Translations under genes and position numbers: made by a program | Shown: positions 1 to 8,810 of the stretch, one piece after another | How positions within the stretch are numbered: the first letter of the stretch is position 1 | How the letters are laid out: each line of letters begins with the position of its first letter | Notes under the pieces: generated by a model | Told to the model about the DNA's origin: nothing | Databases searched by the model: none | Seen by the model: only the letters and a program-made list of their open reading frames with translations | Assembly: GCA_016793325.1 (NCBI GenBank) | Contig: JAEUKI010000095.1 | Coordinates: forward strand, 62,001 to 126,000 | Direction of reading: 5' to 3' | Source of the DNA: Myxococcales bacterium | GTDB lineage: Bacteria; Myxococcota_A; Polyangia; Polyangiales; Ga0077539 | DNA length: 64,000 nucleotides

Positions 1-1019
1 GAACCATCGACAGTGAACACCGGCGGCGGAGCCATCTGCGGAGCCATCGAGCCGCCATACGTGAGCTGCGAGGCCAAGATGTTCTGCACGCTCTCGATCA
101 CCCACGTGCGTCCGGGCCGACGCGAGAGGAGCCGCTGAAACTCCGTTCGCCAGGTGGACGTGTTGGTCCGAAAGTCGAACGACAAGCGACGCTCGTCGAC
201 GGTCTCGTTGGCGAAGCTCTGCGCTTCGACGCGACCGGCGGAGATCACCGTGAGCGCGAGGCCGACTTTGTCGCCGATTCCCGCGACGATCATGCGCAGC
301 GGCAGCATGGGCATGTACCCGCGCGTGGTGATCCGCACCGGCTGCATCTGCTTGACGCCCACCCCAGGACGAAGCCTGAGAATGATGAAGTCGAACTGCA
401 GATCGACGTAGTGATCGATCGCGCTGCGCGTGCTCGCGGGGATCTGATAGCCCTGCTGTTGGAGCCACGCGTCGAGGCGCATTCCCCCCGAGGGAGAGTC
501 AGTCGAGAGGACCGTGACCGCGTAGGGCCCCACCACGGCTTCACCGTCGCGTCCGACGCGCGTGCTCTCGACGCCCGGCATCGCGCCGAAGCCTCCTGAC
601 GGTCCGTCCGCGCCGCAGCCGATGAACGCGCCCGAGTCCGGGACGCGCGACGTGAATCGAAAGCGCCGCCAACACTCGGGCAACTCCGCCGTGATGAACG
701 GCGCCGTGTACGTGTCGAGCGCGTCGACGAAGGCGTTGTCCGCGAGGCCGATCTGCAGCGTCGCGGCGTTTGCGACGGGGAGCACCCACACGAAATCTTC
801 GGGCGCTCCCGTGTACCGAATCTGATCCCACAGCGTCGTCTGCCGCTGCGAGAGCGCGAGGACCATTCGGTGGTCCGTCACGATTTGCGCGCGCTCGGGC
901 GTCGGCGCGGGCGGCGCGAAACAGCCACCACACGCCGACGCGACCAAGGGAGCGAAGGTCGTTGCGCCCGCGACGAGCGCCGCGAGCGAAAGAGCGAAGA
1001 AAGAAAGGCGACCGCGCAT
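1..1019 (-). CDS. DUF2330-family secreted protein, cut by the left window edge
   Basis: The reading frame starts at the ATG at 1017-1019 and stays open to base 1, so the C-terminus is missing (about 339 residues visible). The N-terminus is a signal peptide, a hydrophobic stretch ending near ASACGGCF. The next part has the DUF2330 pattern: a CGGCF box, a segment reading RMVLALSQRQTTLWDQIRY, then GAPEDFVWVLPV. DUF2330 proteins are exported and of unknown function, common in Myxococcota and other large-genome bacteria. A downstream segment (FDFIILRLRPG) also fits the family. It is followed on the same strand, in the upstream direction, by the VWA lipoprotein after 141 bases, so they are probably separate units. 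Family call fairly sure; function unknown. Confidence 0.8.
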   Translation of the reverse strand, partial: MRGRLSFFALSLAALVAGATTFAPLVASACGGCFAPPAPTPERAQIVTDHRMVLALSQRQTTLWDQIRYTGAPEDFVWVLPVANAATLQIGLADNAFVDALDTYTAPFITAELPECWRRFRFTSRVPDSGAFIGCGADGPSGGFGAMPGVESTRVGRDGEAVVGPYAVTVLSTDSPSGGMRLDAWLQQQGYQIPASTRSAIDHYVDLQFDFIILRLRPGVGVKQMQPVRITTRGYMPMLPLRMIVAGIGDKVGLALTVISAGRVEAQSFANETVDERRLSFDFRTNTSTWRTEFQRLLSRRPGRTWVIESVQNILASQLTYGGSMAPQMAPPPVFTVDG

Positions 1020-1160
1020 CGAAGGATGCGAGCGAAGGTAGCACTACGCAGGCCAACGCAGAATGTCCTTTGATTTCAGGGACGATATGCGCACCCGGCG
1101 TCGCGCTCCGCGACATCGACGCCAGGGTCCGACTGAAATGTCAGAGCCTCTCGCCCCCGC

Positions 1161-2462
1161 TCACGGATTGCAGAGCGGGTCTTCGATGCCTGGCACGAAG
1201 ATCACGAGGTCGCGCGACCCGAGCGTGGGGCGCCCGCCTTCGAGAAACTCGATTCGCATCGTGAAGCGCTGCGCCATGCGTCGGCGCACGATGCGCGTTC
1301 GGTCGATCTCGAGGTCGAATCGCAGCGTCGTCCCTGGAATGACGCCGAAGAAGACGCCGCCTTCGATGCGCGCGACGTTGCTCATCGGCATGGCCTCGCG
1401 CGGCCGCACCGCGCGCACGAAGCTCGCCCCGCCCGATCCATCAGCGTCGACGGCGCGCGCGGACACGTCGAGCCGCACTTCGTTGACGAGGCGAGTGACC
1501 GCGGAGACGACTTGCTCGGAGAGCCCTGTTCCGTCGGGGTTGATGTCGAAGACGAGGGGGCGACCGTCGCTTCCGAGCGAGCGGGTGTCGCGCGCGAACG
1601 CCTCGAGGTCCCCGCGACCCGACTGCGGCCCCGCGCCCGAGTGAATGCCGATGATCTTCGCGCCGAGCGATCGGTTGAGCGCCGTGACCGCCTGCGAATA
1701 CGTGTGCGGAAATTCAACAGACGGCGAGAACTCCCCCATCTCGTAGCTGTTCGAGCTACCGGGACCGTTGTGCGATGGCGCGTCGGCGACGAGCACGATG
1801 ATGGGCGTCGCGCGCGGCCTCACGCACGCGTAGCCGTTGCCCGGAACCCGGCAGCCTCCAGCGGGAGGGATCCAGAACTCGCGCTCGTTGCGGCGCAATC
1901 CGGCGCCAGTGGCCACTTGAAAGAGCGCCTCGGTCATCGCCTCGGCGCTGTCTCCGCCGCCCTGCGCGCGCACCGAGCCGAGGGCGCCCTGGAGCGCGGT
2001 GAACTCTCGTCCCATCGGGCGCTCGAGCGAAAACGGTCGATCATCCACAGCGCCGTAGCCCGCCACGGGAAAGTCCGCGTAGGTCACGAGGCCGAGGTTG
2101 AGGTCCGGGATCGTTCGAATGAGCCCCGGCACGATCACCGAGCGAAGGCTCGCGCGGATGTTCTCGATCTCTTCGGCCATGCTGCCGGTGCGATCGACGA
2201 CGAACAAGACGTCCGCGGCGCCGAGCCTCGCTTGGATCGACAGATCGACGCGCAGCGGCTCGATGTCCGCGTCGCCCTGCGAGGGATCGATGCAGAGCGG
2301 CCGCACATCTTCGGGCACATCCGCGAGCATCGACGCGTCGACGGAGCTCGCGTCCATCGCGTCTTCGGGCGTGTCGAGGCCCGTCTTCGCGCCGCAGTGC
2401 GACGCCGCGAGAGACAACGCCGTGAGCAGCAAGATCGAGGGACGCCGCGAGAACAACCGCAC
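1161..2462 (-). CDS. VWA-domain lipoprotein
   Basis: A 433-residue protein with a short signal sequence and a Cys at residue 23 (SLAASHC). The His at -1 makes the lipobox atypical. An Asp/Ser-rich linker (MDASSVDAS) covers about residues 35-60, then a von Willebrand factor A domain opens with DVLFVVDRTGSM near residues 84-95. The MIDAS motif is D-x-T-G-S, with Thr in place of the usual Ser. Further VWA features follow: LGLVTYADF, and GGGDSAEAMTEAL around residues 160-180. The C-terminal 130 residues look like a beta-rich domain. VWA lipoproteins of this type are presumed to bind surface or periplasmic ligands through a metal ion. No partner is recognisable next to it. Confidence 0.82.
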   Translation of the reverse strand: MRLFSRRPSILLLTALSLAASHCGAKTGLDTPEDAMDASSVDASMLADVPEDVRPLCIDPSQGDADIEPLRVDLSIQARLGAADVLFVVDRTGSMAEEIENIRASLRSVIVPGLIRTIPDLNLGLVTYADFPVAGYGAVDDRPFSLERPMGREFTALQGALGSVRAQGGGDSAEAMTEALFQVATGAGLRRNEREFWIPPAGGCRVPGNGYACVRPRATPIIVLVADAPSHNGPGSSNSYEMGEFSPSVEFPHTYSQAVTALNRSLGAKIIGIHSGAGPQSGRGDLEAFARDTRSLGSDGRPLVFDINPDGTGLSEQVVSAVTRLVNEVRLDVSARAVDADGSGGASFVRAVRPREAMPMSNVARIEGGVFFGVIPGTTLRFDLEIDRTRIVRRRMAQRFTMRIEFLEGGRPTLGSRDLVIFVPGIEDPLCNP

Positions 2463-2517
2463 GGTGGTGTTTGTATAGCAGGACTCCGCGCCGAGCGCTC
2501 ACCCCGCGGCCCGAACG

Positions 2518-3552
2518 CTATCGCTGCGCGTCGCGCCGAGCGCGGAGCTTGGCCGCCTCCCACCGCGCGCGGTCGTCCGCGAACGCCGCGAGGTAATCCA
2601 CCGCGACGTCTTCGGGCGGCGGCGTGACGTACGGAATGCACGCCTCGAGCCCCTTCGCGAGCTGCTCGCGCCGGTGCGCGACCAAGGGAAATGGCTCGTG
2701 AACCCCGCGCGCGCACTCGATCATCGCGCGCAGCGCTTCGGCCGTGACGTGCCCTCGCCCCACGACATCGCGCGCGACCGCGAGCAGGTCAGGAACATCG
2801 AAGTCGTGCTCGATCACCAGCGACGCTGCGTGACGAAGGCCCGCCTCAGCGGTGATCGTCTTGTCCGAAACGAGCACGAGCGCCGCTTGAAAATAGTTGT
2901 TGATCGGCACGACGCGCGGGCCGTAGCGACGAAAAAAAGTCGGGTCGCTCTTGCGATCGAGGTGGATGAAGATGCGACGAACCGGGTCGGATTTCGACAG
3001 CGACGCGGCGAGCTTTCGCACGAGCGCGACCGCGTCGGGATACGCGCCCGCCTTGTCGAGCACCGCTTGCAGGGTGTCTTCGCCGATGCGCCCGCCGAGC
3101 ACGTCCGCGTAGAGCGAGTACACGAGCGCGTCGGCCTCGGCGTCGTCGCCGAAGAGCGTCTCGCTCGCGCCCGCTGGGGCGCGCGTCCGCGCGTCGAGCA
3201 GCGCGGGGAGCTTGTATCCCACCTGCTCTCGCACGGCGCGAAAGCGGCCCTTGAGGATGTTGCGGAGGTTGGGCTTGAGCACGAGCTCGTCCCACTGAAC
3301 GCCGTCGAGACGGAGCTTGGCCTCGAGCGAGCGGCGCATCTGCTCGGGCGATCCCGAGACGATCGTCACGCGAACGCGCCCGGACGCGCGGATCTCGCGC
3401 ATGAGCGCGGCGGCTCCGGGGACCGTGCGCTTTCGCTCGGGGCGCTCTACGGCGGTGCGAAGAAGATCGACGATCGTGTCGAAATTCGTGTGCAGGTAGG
3501 TCTTGTCGAGGTCCCACCGAAATACGTGCGTGATCTCGTCCGAGCCGCTCAC
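2518..3552 (-). CDS. HAD-superfamily phosphatase-like protein (App1/DUF2183-like)
   Basis: A 344-residue cytoplasmic protein. The first HAD motif is clear: WDLDKTYL, with the Asp pair at residues 14 and 16. A Ser of the motif II type sits in TIVSGSPEQM near residue 65, a Lys-rich segment follows (ELVLKPNLRNILKGR), and LFGDDAEADALVY supplies the acidic motif III/IV. This order resembles the catalytic domain of App1-type phosphatidate phosphatases (DUF2183). The C-terminal 150 residues match nothing I recognise. It diverges from the MATE gene across 73 bases. The superfamily is fairly sure; the substrate is not known, and lipid phosphate is only an inference. Confidence 0.62.
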   Translation of the reverse strand: MSGSDEITHVFRWDLDKTYLHTNFDTIVDLLRTAVERPERKRTVPGAAALMREIRASGRVRVTIVSGSPEQMRRSLEAKLRLDGVQWDELVLKPNLRNILKGRFRAVREQVGYKLPALLDARTRAPAGASETLFGDDAEADALVYSLYADVLGGRIGEDTLQAVLDKAGAYPDAVALVRKLAASLSKSDPVRRIFIHLDRKSDPTFFRRYGPRVVPINNYFQAALVLVSDKTITAEAGLRHAASLVIEHDFDVPDLLAVARDVVGRGHVTAEALRAMIECARGVHEPFPLVAHRREQLAKGLEACIPYVTPPPEDVAVDYLAAFADDRARWEAAKLRARRDAQR

Positions 3553-3625
3553 GACGGGCGCGATGATACTCCGCGAAGCGCGCGATGGCGACGCGCGATT
3601 GCGCCGTGGTAGCTATCGGCGTTCT

Positions 3626-4999
3626 GTGAAGTCCGACGGCGCCGTGAGCGCGAAGGCAGTGCTGCTCCTGGCGGCGCCAGCGGTCGCGAACTCGCTCTTG
3701 CAGACCATGGTGTTCGTCGTCGATCGCGCGGTGCTCGGGCACTTCGATGACACGGCCATCGCCGCGATGCAGACCGCGGGGCCCCTCAGCTGGACGCTCT
3801 TCTCGGTGTTCGGCTCGTTCGCGGTCGGGACGATCGCCACCGTGGGGCGCGCCGTCGGCGCCAACGATCGCGCGGGCGCCGTGCGAGCCGCGCGCGCGTC
3901 GGTGCTGCTCGCGCTCGCGATCGGGCTCGTCGTGGGCGCGCTCGGGTGGCTCTTCGCGGGCGCGATGGTCGACGCGTTCGGCGACGCCGCGGGGCGCGAG
4001 GTGCGCGACGTGTCCGTGGGCTACCTGCGGGTTCTGTTGCCCGCGATGCCTGCTTTTTTCCTGGGATTCGCGGCGATCTCGTCCCTTCAGGCCGCGGGCG
4101 ACACGCGCACTCCGCTCGCGATCGGCGTCGCGACCAACGTCGTGAACCTCGTGGCCAACTGGGTGTTGGTGTTCGGGCACTTCGGCTTCGATCCGATGGG
4201 CGCCAAGGGATCCGCGATCGGCAGCGTGATCGCCGCGACGCTCGAGGCCACGCTCGCGCTCGCCGCCCTCTCTCGCGCGCACGCGAAGGTCTCGCTTCGA
4301 GCTCCCGACGACAACGACCGCGAGAAGGCCCGCGTCGATCGCCGCGCCTTCTCTGCGCTGCTCGGCGTGACGTACGGCTCGTTCGGCGAGCGCGTCGTCT
4401 ATCACATTGGCTATTTGCTGTTCGTTCGCTTCGTCACGGGGCTCGGAGCGCACGCGATGGCCGCCAATCAGTCGCTCGTCGCGATCGAGAGCATCTGCTT
4501 TCTCACGGCGGACGGCTTCGGCGTCGCGGCAGGAGCCCTCGTCGCGCAGCGGCTCGGCGCAGACGCCCCGCTCGAAGCGAGGCGCGCCGGGTGGCTCGCG
4601 ACCGCGCAGTGCGCGTTCGCGCTCGGCGCGTGCGGGGTGGTGTTCGCGAGCTTTCCCGCGGCGCTGGTGAGGCTGTTCGTCGAGGATGCGTCCATCGTGA
4701 CGCTCGCGACGCCCGTGCTTCGATTCGCGGCCCTCGCGCAGATCCCGATGGCGATCGGCGTGGTGCTCGCGCAGAGCACGCGCGCCGCGGGCGCGACGCG
4801 CGAGGCCTTCGCAGTGTCCCTCGCGTCTGCGTTGATCGTTCGCATCGCGGCGACGTACGTGTTCGTGCGTGTCCTCGGCCTCGGCCTGCTCGGCGTGTGG
4901 ATGGGCAGCACCGTGGATTGGGTGGTGCGCGCGATCGTGTACGGAGTGCGTTGGCAGCAGGGACGCGCGCTGGGCCTCAGCGCAGCGGGCGGCCCATAG
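3626..4999 (+). CDS. MATE-family multidrug/sodium exporter
   Basis: An inner-membrane secondary transporter of about 457 residues, the usual MATE length, with two repeated halves of six helices. The start is placed at the GTG at 3626 (VKSDGAVSAKAVLLLAAPAVANSLLQ), because the open frame further upstream reads as polar sequence and overlaps the divergent HAD gene. Typical features are the first helix, the VDRAVLGHF segment, the loop with GAKGSAIGSVIA, and the second-half helix with MAANQSLVAIES. MATE proteins export cationic drugs or metabolites with a sodium or proton gradient. The 3' end overlaps the convergent TM2 gene by 23 bases. The substrate cannot be read from sequence. Confidence 0.88.
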   Translation: MKSDGAVSAKAVLLLAAPAVANSLLQTMVFVVDRAVLGHFDDTAIAAMQTAGPLSWTLFSVFGSFAVGTIATVGRAVGANDRAGAVRAARASVLLALAIGLVVGALGWLFAGAMVDAFGDAAGREVRDVSVGYLRVLLPAMPAFFLGFAAISSLQAAGDTRTPLAIGVATNVVNLVANWVLVFGHFGFDPMGAKGSAIGSVIAATLEATLALAALSRAHAKVSLRAPDDNDREKARVDRRAFSALLGVTYGSFGERVVYHIGYLLFVRFVTGLGAHAMAANQSLVAIESICFLTADGFGVAAGALVAQRLGADAPLEARRAGWLATAQCAFALGACGVVFASFPAALVRLFVEDASIVTLATPVLRFAALAQIPMAIGVVLAQSTRAAGATREAFAVSLASALIVRIAATYVFVRVLGLGLLGVWMGSTVDWVVRAIVYGVRWQQGRALGLSAAGGP

Positions 5000-5435
5000 C
5001 GTCGCGCACTTGTCCTTGCATGATCATCACCGTGTCGATGATCGGCCAAACGACGCCGATTCCGCAGGTGAAGATCGTCACGAGGATCTGCGCGACGCCG
5101 ACGCCGGTGTGCCCGAGGTAGATGCGCCCTGCGCCGACGAGCAGGAGATTGAGCAGCGCCGCGGTGTTCTTCTCTTTGTCCGAGAAGGGCAGCCCCGTCA
5201 TCGGGTCGATCCCGTACGGCGCGTGCGGAACCATTCCAAACGACTGCACTGCAGGCGCGCCGAAGGGCGTCGGCGCCACGCCCGGCGCGTACATGGGCGG
5301 CGCTTGCGGCGCTCCGTAGGGATTCTGTCCGGGCATCGCGCCGGGTTGGTATCCAGGTGGGTATCCGGGTGGTGATCCCGGGGGATATCCAGGGGGTCCG
5401 CCGCCACCAGGGGGAAATCCGCCGCCTCCGTACAT
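4977..5435 (-). CDS. TM2-domain membrane protein with Pro/Gly/Tyr-rich N-terminus
   Basis: A 152-residue protein. The first 75 residues are Gly/Pro/Tyr-rich repeats (GYPPG units) of the kind that stay disordered and cytoplasmic. The C-terminal 65 residues form a TM2 domain: two hydrophobic helices, LLNLLLVGAGRIYLG and QILVTIFTCGIGVVWPIID, joined by the short conserved turn. TM2 proteins are small membrane proteins with no established enzymatic role. The gene is convergent with the MATE gene and overlaps its last 23 bases. Domain call confident, function unknown. Confidence 0.85.
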   Translation of the reverse strand: MYGGGGFPPGGGGPPGYPPGSPPGYPPGYQPGAMPGQNPYGAPQAPPMYAPGVAPTPFGAPAVQSFGMVPHAPYGIDPMTGLPFSDKEKNTAALLNLLLVGAGRIYLGHTGVGVAQILVTIFTCGIGVVWPIIDTVMIMQGQVRDAMGRPLR

Positions 5436-5580
5436 GCTCTAAACCTCCGACATTCGCTCGAAATCGACGCTCGGTACGTTAGCGCACCAGACCGAGAGCG
5501 CCGAACGATCGGCGCACGATTTTTCATCGACTGCGCGCGACGCAGGACCAACCCCGCCGCGCTCGGGTACAACGCGCGCC

Positions 5581-6321
5581 ATGGCGATTTCAGTCCGAGA
5601 CGAGGGCGCCGTGCGCTTCGTGCGCATCGACCGACCCGAGAAGAAAAACGCGCTCACCCTCGCGATGTACGACGCGATGACCGAAGCGCTCGCCGGCGCG
5701 CAGTCGAGCGAGGCGTGCCGCGTCGTCGTGATCGAAGGGCACCCCGGCGTGTTCACCGCGGGCAACGACATCGGGGACTTCATGCAAAACCCGCCCACCG
5801 GAGAGGACTCCGCGGTGTTTCGGTTCTTGCTGAAGCTCGTGGATTTCGAGAAGCCCGTGATCGCAGCGGTCGACGGCCCCGCGGTCGGCGTAGGAACAAC
5901 GCTCTTGCTCCACTGCGACATCGTCGTCGCCTCGTCGCGCGCGAAGTTCTCGATGCCGTTCGTCAACCTCGGCCTGGTGCCCGAGGGCGCAAGCTCGCTC
6001 TTGCTCCCGCAAATCGCGGGGCGCGCCACGGCCAACTATTGGCTCCTCACGGGAGAGCCCTTCGACGCGGAGAGCGCCCTGCGCGCGGGGCTCGTCTCGC
6101 ACGTGTTCTCGCCGGAAGAGTTCGCCGCGTCCGCGCAGAAGATCGCCGAGGGGCTCGCGAAGAAGCCCGCCGAGGCGCTGCGGCTGTCCAAGCAGCTGCT
6201 CCGCGCGCCGCAGCGAAACGCCGTCCGCGAGGCGCTCTCGCGCGAAGGAGAGCTCTTCATCGCGCGGCTCTCGTCGCCGGAGACCCTCGAGGCCTTCACG
6301 ACGTTCATGACCCGGCGCTGA
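5581..6321 (+). CDS. Enoyl-CoA hydratase/isomerase, closest in style to delta3-delta2-enoyl-CoA isomerase
   Basis: A 246-residue crotonase-fold enzyme, full length for the family. The oxyanion-hole segments are visible as FTAGNDIGDF near residue 60 and DGPAVGVGTTLL near residue 98. The active-site region reads NLGLVPEGASS, which has one catalytic Glu in the P-E-G context typical of ECI2-type delta3-delta2-enoyl-CoA isomerases. The C-terminal helix region (KKPAEALRLSKQLL) also matches that group. This suggests a role in moving double bonds during beta-oxidation of unsaturated fatty acids. The acyl-CoA dehydrogenases lie 25 kb away. A plain enoyl-CoA hydratase remains possible. Confidence 0.85.
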   Translation: MAISVRDEGAVRFVRIDRPEKKNALTLAMYDAMTEALAGAQSSEACRVVVIEGHPGVFTAGNDIGDFMQNPPTGEDSAVFRFLLKLVDFEKPVIAAVDGPAVGVGTTLLLHCDIVVASSRAKFSMPFVNLGLVPEGASSLLLPQIAGRATANYWLLTGEPFDAESALRAGLVSHVFSPEEFAASAQKIAEGLAKKPAEALRLSKQLLRAPQRNAVREALSREGELFIARLSSPETLEAFTTFMTRR

Positions 6322-6357
6322 GCACACGTTTTCAAAATCGCTCGCGCAGAGCCACGC

Positions 6358-6849
6358 TCACGCGACGCGAACGACCTCGTACCGCCGCGGCCCGAGCGTG
6401 ACCTCTTCGCCCTCGGATGCCCCCATGAGCACCTCGCCGAGCGGCGCCTTCGGGCTCACGGCGCGCACGCGCGCAGCGCCCTCGCCCACGGTCGCGCCTC
6501 CGCCCGCGTTGACGATGAACACCTCGAGCGAGTGCGGGTTTCCCCGCTCGTCTTGGCCCTCGATCGACACGAGCGCGCCGACGTCGATCGGCGCTCCTTC
6601 GCGCCACGCGACGAGCTTCATCGCGTCGAGCTTGGCGATGTCCTCCGCGAGCTCGCGGGCGCGAGCGCTCTGTCCGATGGCCACGTACGAGGCCTCGGTC
6701 GAGCGCATGTCCTTGTTGTGTTCGGGGCGGTTTTCTTCATGCGTCGCGCCCTCCCACGCGTCCTTTGCGGCGCGCTCGATCGCGGCGAGCTCTCGCGCGA
6801 GCTCGGCGCGGATCGCGGCCACCAGCGCTTGTTTGCGTTCGACACTCAT
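6358..6849 (-). CDS. GreA/GreB-family transcription elongation factor-like protein
   Basis: A 163-residue protein with the two-part Gre layout. The N-terminal half is a charged coiled coil (about residues 1-75) that includes THEENRPEHNKDMRSTEASY, which carries acidic residues where Gre factors place the catalytic Asp/Glu at the coiled-coil tip. The C-terminal half is a beta-rich globular domain with AWREGAPIDVGALVSIE and a final LGEVLMGASEGEEVTLG, matching the FKBP-like Gre C-terminal domain. Gre factors enter the RNA polymerase secondary channel and stimulate transcript cleavage. Short divergent Gre paralogues of this kind are common in Myxococcota. It diverges from the next gene across only 30 bases. 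Confidence 0.75.
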   Translation of the reverse strand: MSVERKQALVAAIRAELARELAAIERAAKDAWEGATHEENRPEHNKDMRSTEASYVAIGQSARARELAEDIAKLDAMKLVAWREGAPIDVGALVSIEGQDERGNPHSLEVFIVNAGGGATVGEGAARVRAVSPKAPLGEVLMGASEGEEVTLGPRRYEVVRVA

Positions 6850-6879
6850 CGTTGCACTGTTCGAAAGTTAGGGTACGGA

Positions 6880-7869
6880 ATGAACCCGATGGCGCGACGT
6901 ATGGTGCACCCTCGCTCGCGCCACGAAAACCTCTCTCGCGCTCGCGCCGCGAGACCGTCGAGGATCGTCGCTACCGTCGCGCTCGCGATCGCCGCCGCGC
7001 GATGCAGACAGCCCCCACCTGCGAACACAGCGCCGGACGCGCGTCGATCGTTCGAGACGGACGCCCGCGCTCGGCCCCGCGACGCCATCGCCGAGCGCTC
7101 ACCGGACGTCGCGACGGCGAGGTCGTGCGCGGCGTGGGAGTCGGTCGGCCGAGGTGTGACCGTGCGCCGATGCGATCGTGGTGAAGGCGTCGTGGTCCTG
7201 GCGGCGGGCTGGCGAATCACGACAGCGTCGACGCAGCGCTGGGCAGAAGAGCTCGACCGCGCTCGGCTGGCGGCGATGGACACGCGAACGATGTACGCAA
7301 TCGAGGGCCCCGAGCACGTCGATTATCGAGGAAAAGAGCTCGCGATCGACGCATTGCGCGAGGACCTCGCGCGGCGGCGCGCGCGATGGGCGATGGTGAT
7401 CGCGCACTCGAGCGGAGCGCACGTCGCGCGGGTCTTGTTCGATCGAGCCTTCGCTGGTTCCTCTGTAAATTCGCTGGCCGATCGCGTCGTGTACGTCGAC
7501 CTCGACGGCGACGCCGAGATCCCGAGCGACCCCGAGCGGACGTTCGGCCCGCGGACGCTCGCGGGGATCGATCACGCGATCTTCGTCGCGGCCGAAGACC
7601 GCGGTCGCGGCCTGCGCGGGTTCAGCATGCCCGCGATGATCGCAGGCGCGCGGCGCTTCGCAACGGCGGGAGAGCTCTTCGTGTACGACGCGTCGGGGGC
7701 CTCGTGCGCTCGCGACGGGTGCGCGCACTTGTCCCTCGTGCACACGCGACCGCACCCCAACGGGATCCGGGGCAACGAGTCTTACTCGCGCTTCGGCCCC
7801 GGCGAGGTCAACGTCGCGTGGCTCGATCGCGCGGCGCAGCGGCTGTCTCGCTCAGCGTCCGTGCGCTGA
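6880..7869 (+). CDS. Secreted alpha/beta-hydrolase-like protein
   Basis: About 329 residues. Possible starts are the ATG codons at 6880, 6889 and 6901; the last gives the more normal signal peptide. A hydrophobic segment IVATVALAIAAARC resembles a lipoprotein signal, but Arg at -1 is atypical. The body contains VMIAHSSGAHVARVLF, a good nucleophile elbow with Ser flanked by small residues. It also has VVVLAAGWR near the start of the fold and an acidic VYVDLDGD strand. A late His (CAHLSLVHT) could complete a triad. The gene is convergent with the MGMT gene and overlaps it by 18 bases. Esterase or lipase activity is an inference from the fold. Confidence 0.6.
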   Translation: MNPMARRMVHPRSRHENLSRARAARPSRIVATVALAIAAARCRQPPPANTAPDARRSFETDARARPRDAIAERSPDVATARSCAAWESVGRGVTVRRCDRGEGVVVLAAGWRITTASTQRWAEELDRARLAAMDTRTMYAIEGPEHVDYRGKELAIDALREDLARRRARWAMVIAHSSGAHVARVLFDRAFAGSSVNSLADRVVYVDLDGDAEIPSDPERTFGPRTLAGIDHAIFVAAEDRGRGLRGFSMPAMIAGARRFATAGELFVYDASGASCARDGCAHLSLVHTRPHPNGIRGNESYSRFGPGEVNVAWLDRAAQRLSRSASVR

Positions 7870-8694
7870 ATCGCTCGCGGCGAGCTCTGCCGCGATCATC
7901 GCGCGCTTGCGCGAGAGCCCCCACCGGTAGCCCCCGAGCGCCCCGGTCGCGCGCAGCACCCTGTGACACGGAACGATCATTCCCACTGGATTCTTCGCCA
8001 CCGCGCTCGCGACCGCGCGCACCGCGTCGGGGCGCCCGACGGTGGCCGCGAGCCGCTGGTAGCTCACGAGCGAGCCCTCGGGGATCGCGAGCAGCGCGCG
8101 CCACACGTGGAGCTGCAGGTTGGTCCCGCGCAAGTGCAACGGGATCCCCGAGGCGGACTCGATCGCGCGCGCGACCGAAGCGAGCCCGTCCTTCGCGGTC
8201 ACGAAGGTGGCGTCCGGCCATTCGCGCTGGATTTCGCCGATCGTCTCGATTTCGTGTGTGCGCGTATCGCCCTCGAGAAACCGCAGCGCGCAGAGCCCCT
8301 GCGGGGTCTTTGCGACAACGGCGCGGCCGAACCTCGTCTCGATCGTCCCGTGCTCGATCACGACGCCCGCGGCGCGCGCGCCGATCTGCCCGGGCGAGAG
8401 CCCGTCGGTCGACACGAGGAGATCGTGGAGGCGCCCCGGACCCGAGAGCCCCGCGTCGAGGCTCGCCTCGAGGACCGAGCTCGACCGCGCGAGCGCGTCC
8501 TTCGCGCGCTCGGCGGTGAGCGCCTGCAGAAACCGCTTGGGGCTCACGCCCGCCCACCGCGAAAAGAGCTTCTGCGCGCGGGCCGCGCTGAGCCCCATCC
8601 GCGAGGCGACGTCGTCGAGCGAGGGCTGCTCGCGTTGGTTGTCCACGATGAACTCGATCGCCTCGGCGACCCTCGCGTAGTCCGACCTCGCCAT
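7852..8694 (-). CDS. AraC-type HTH fused to methylated-DNA--protein-cysteine methyltransferase (Ada-like)
   Basis: A 280-residue fusion. The start at 8694 (MARSDYARV) is supported by AAGGAG seven bases upstream. Residues 1-100 form an AraC-type helix-turn-helix pair (LDDVASRMGLSAARAQKLFSRW). Residues 110-280 form the O6-alkylguanine-DNA alkyltransferase with the active-site PCHRV near residue 243, preceded by the DNA-binding helix SYQRLAATVG and followed by GALGGYRWGLSRK. It lacks the N-terminal Cys-rich domain of E. coli Ada that removes methylphosphotriester damage, so it is the shorter Ada-like form. It reverses alkylation of guanine and may also regulate transcription. Convergent with the preceding gene, with an 18-base overlap. 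Confidence 0.9.
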   Translation of the reverse strand: MARSDYARVAEAIEFIVDNQREQPSLDDVASRMGLSAARAQKLFSRWAGVSPKRFLQALTAERAKDALARSSSVLEASLDAGLSGPGRLHDLLVSTDGLSPGQIGARAAGVVIEHGTIETRFGRAVVAKTPQGLCALRFLEGDTRTHEIETIGEIQREWPDATFVTAKDGLASVARAIESASGIPLHLRGTNLQLHVWRALLAIPEGSLVSYQRLAATVGRPDAVRAVASAVAKNPVGMIVPCHRVLRATGALGGYRWGLSRKRAMIAAELAASDSAHGR

Positions 8695-8810
8695 GCGCTG
8701 TCTCCTTGCGCCGCTCACTATGGCCGGGTCGCGGGTCGACACCCACCCGTTTCTTGCCCCGATGTCGGCGAACGGCCGCGCTGCCCGAGCTGTTGTACGG
8801 TCGCGCCTCT

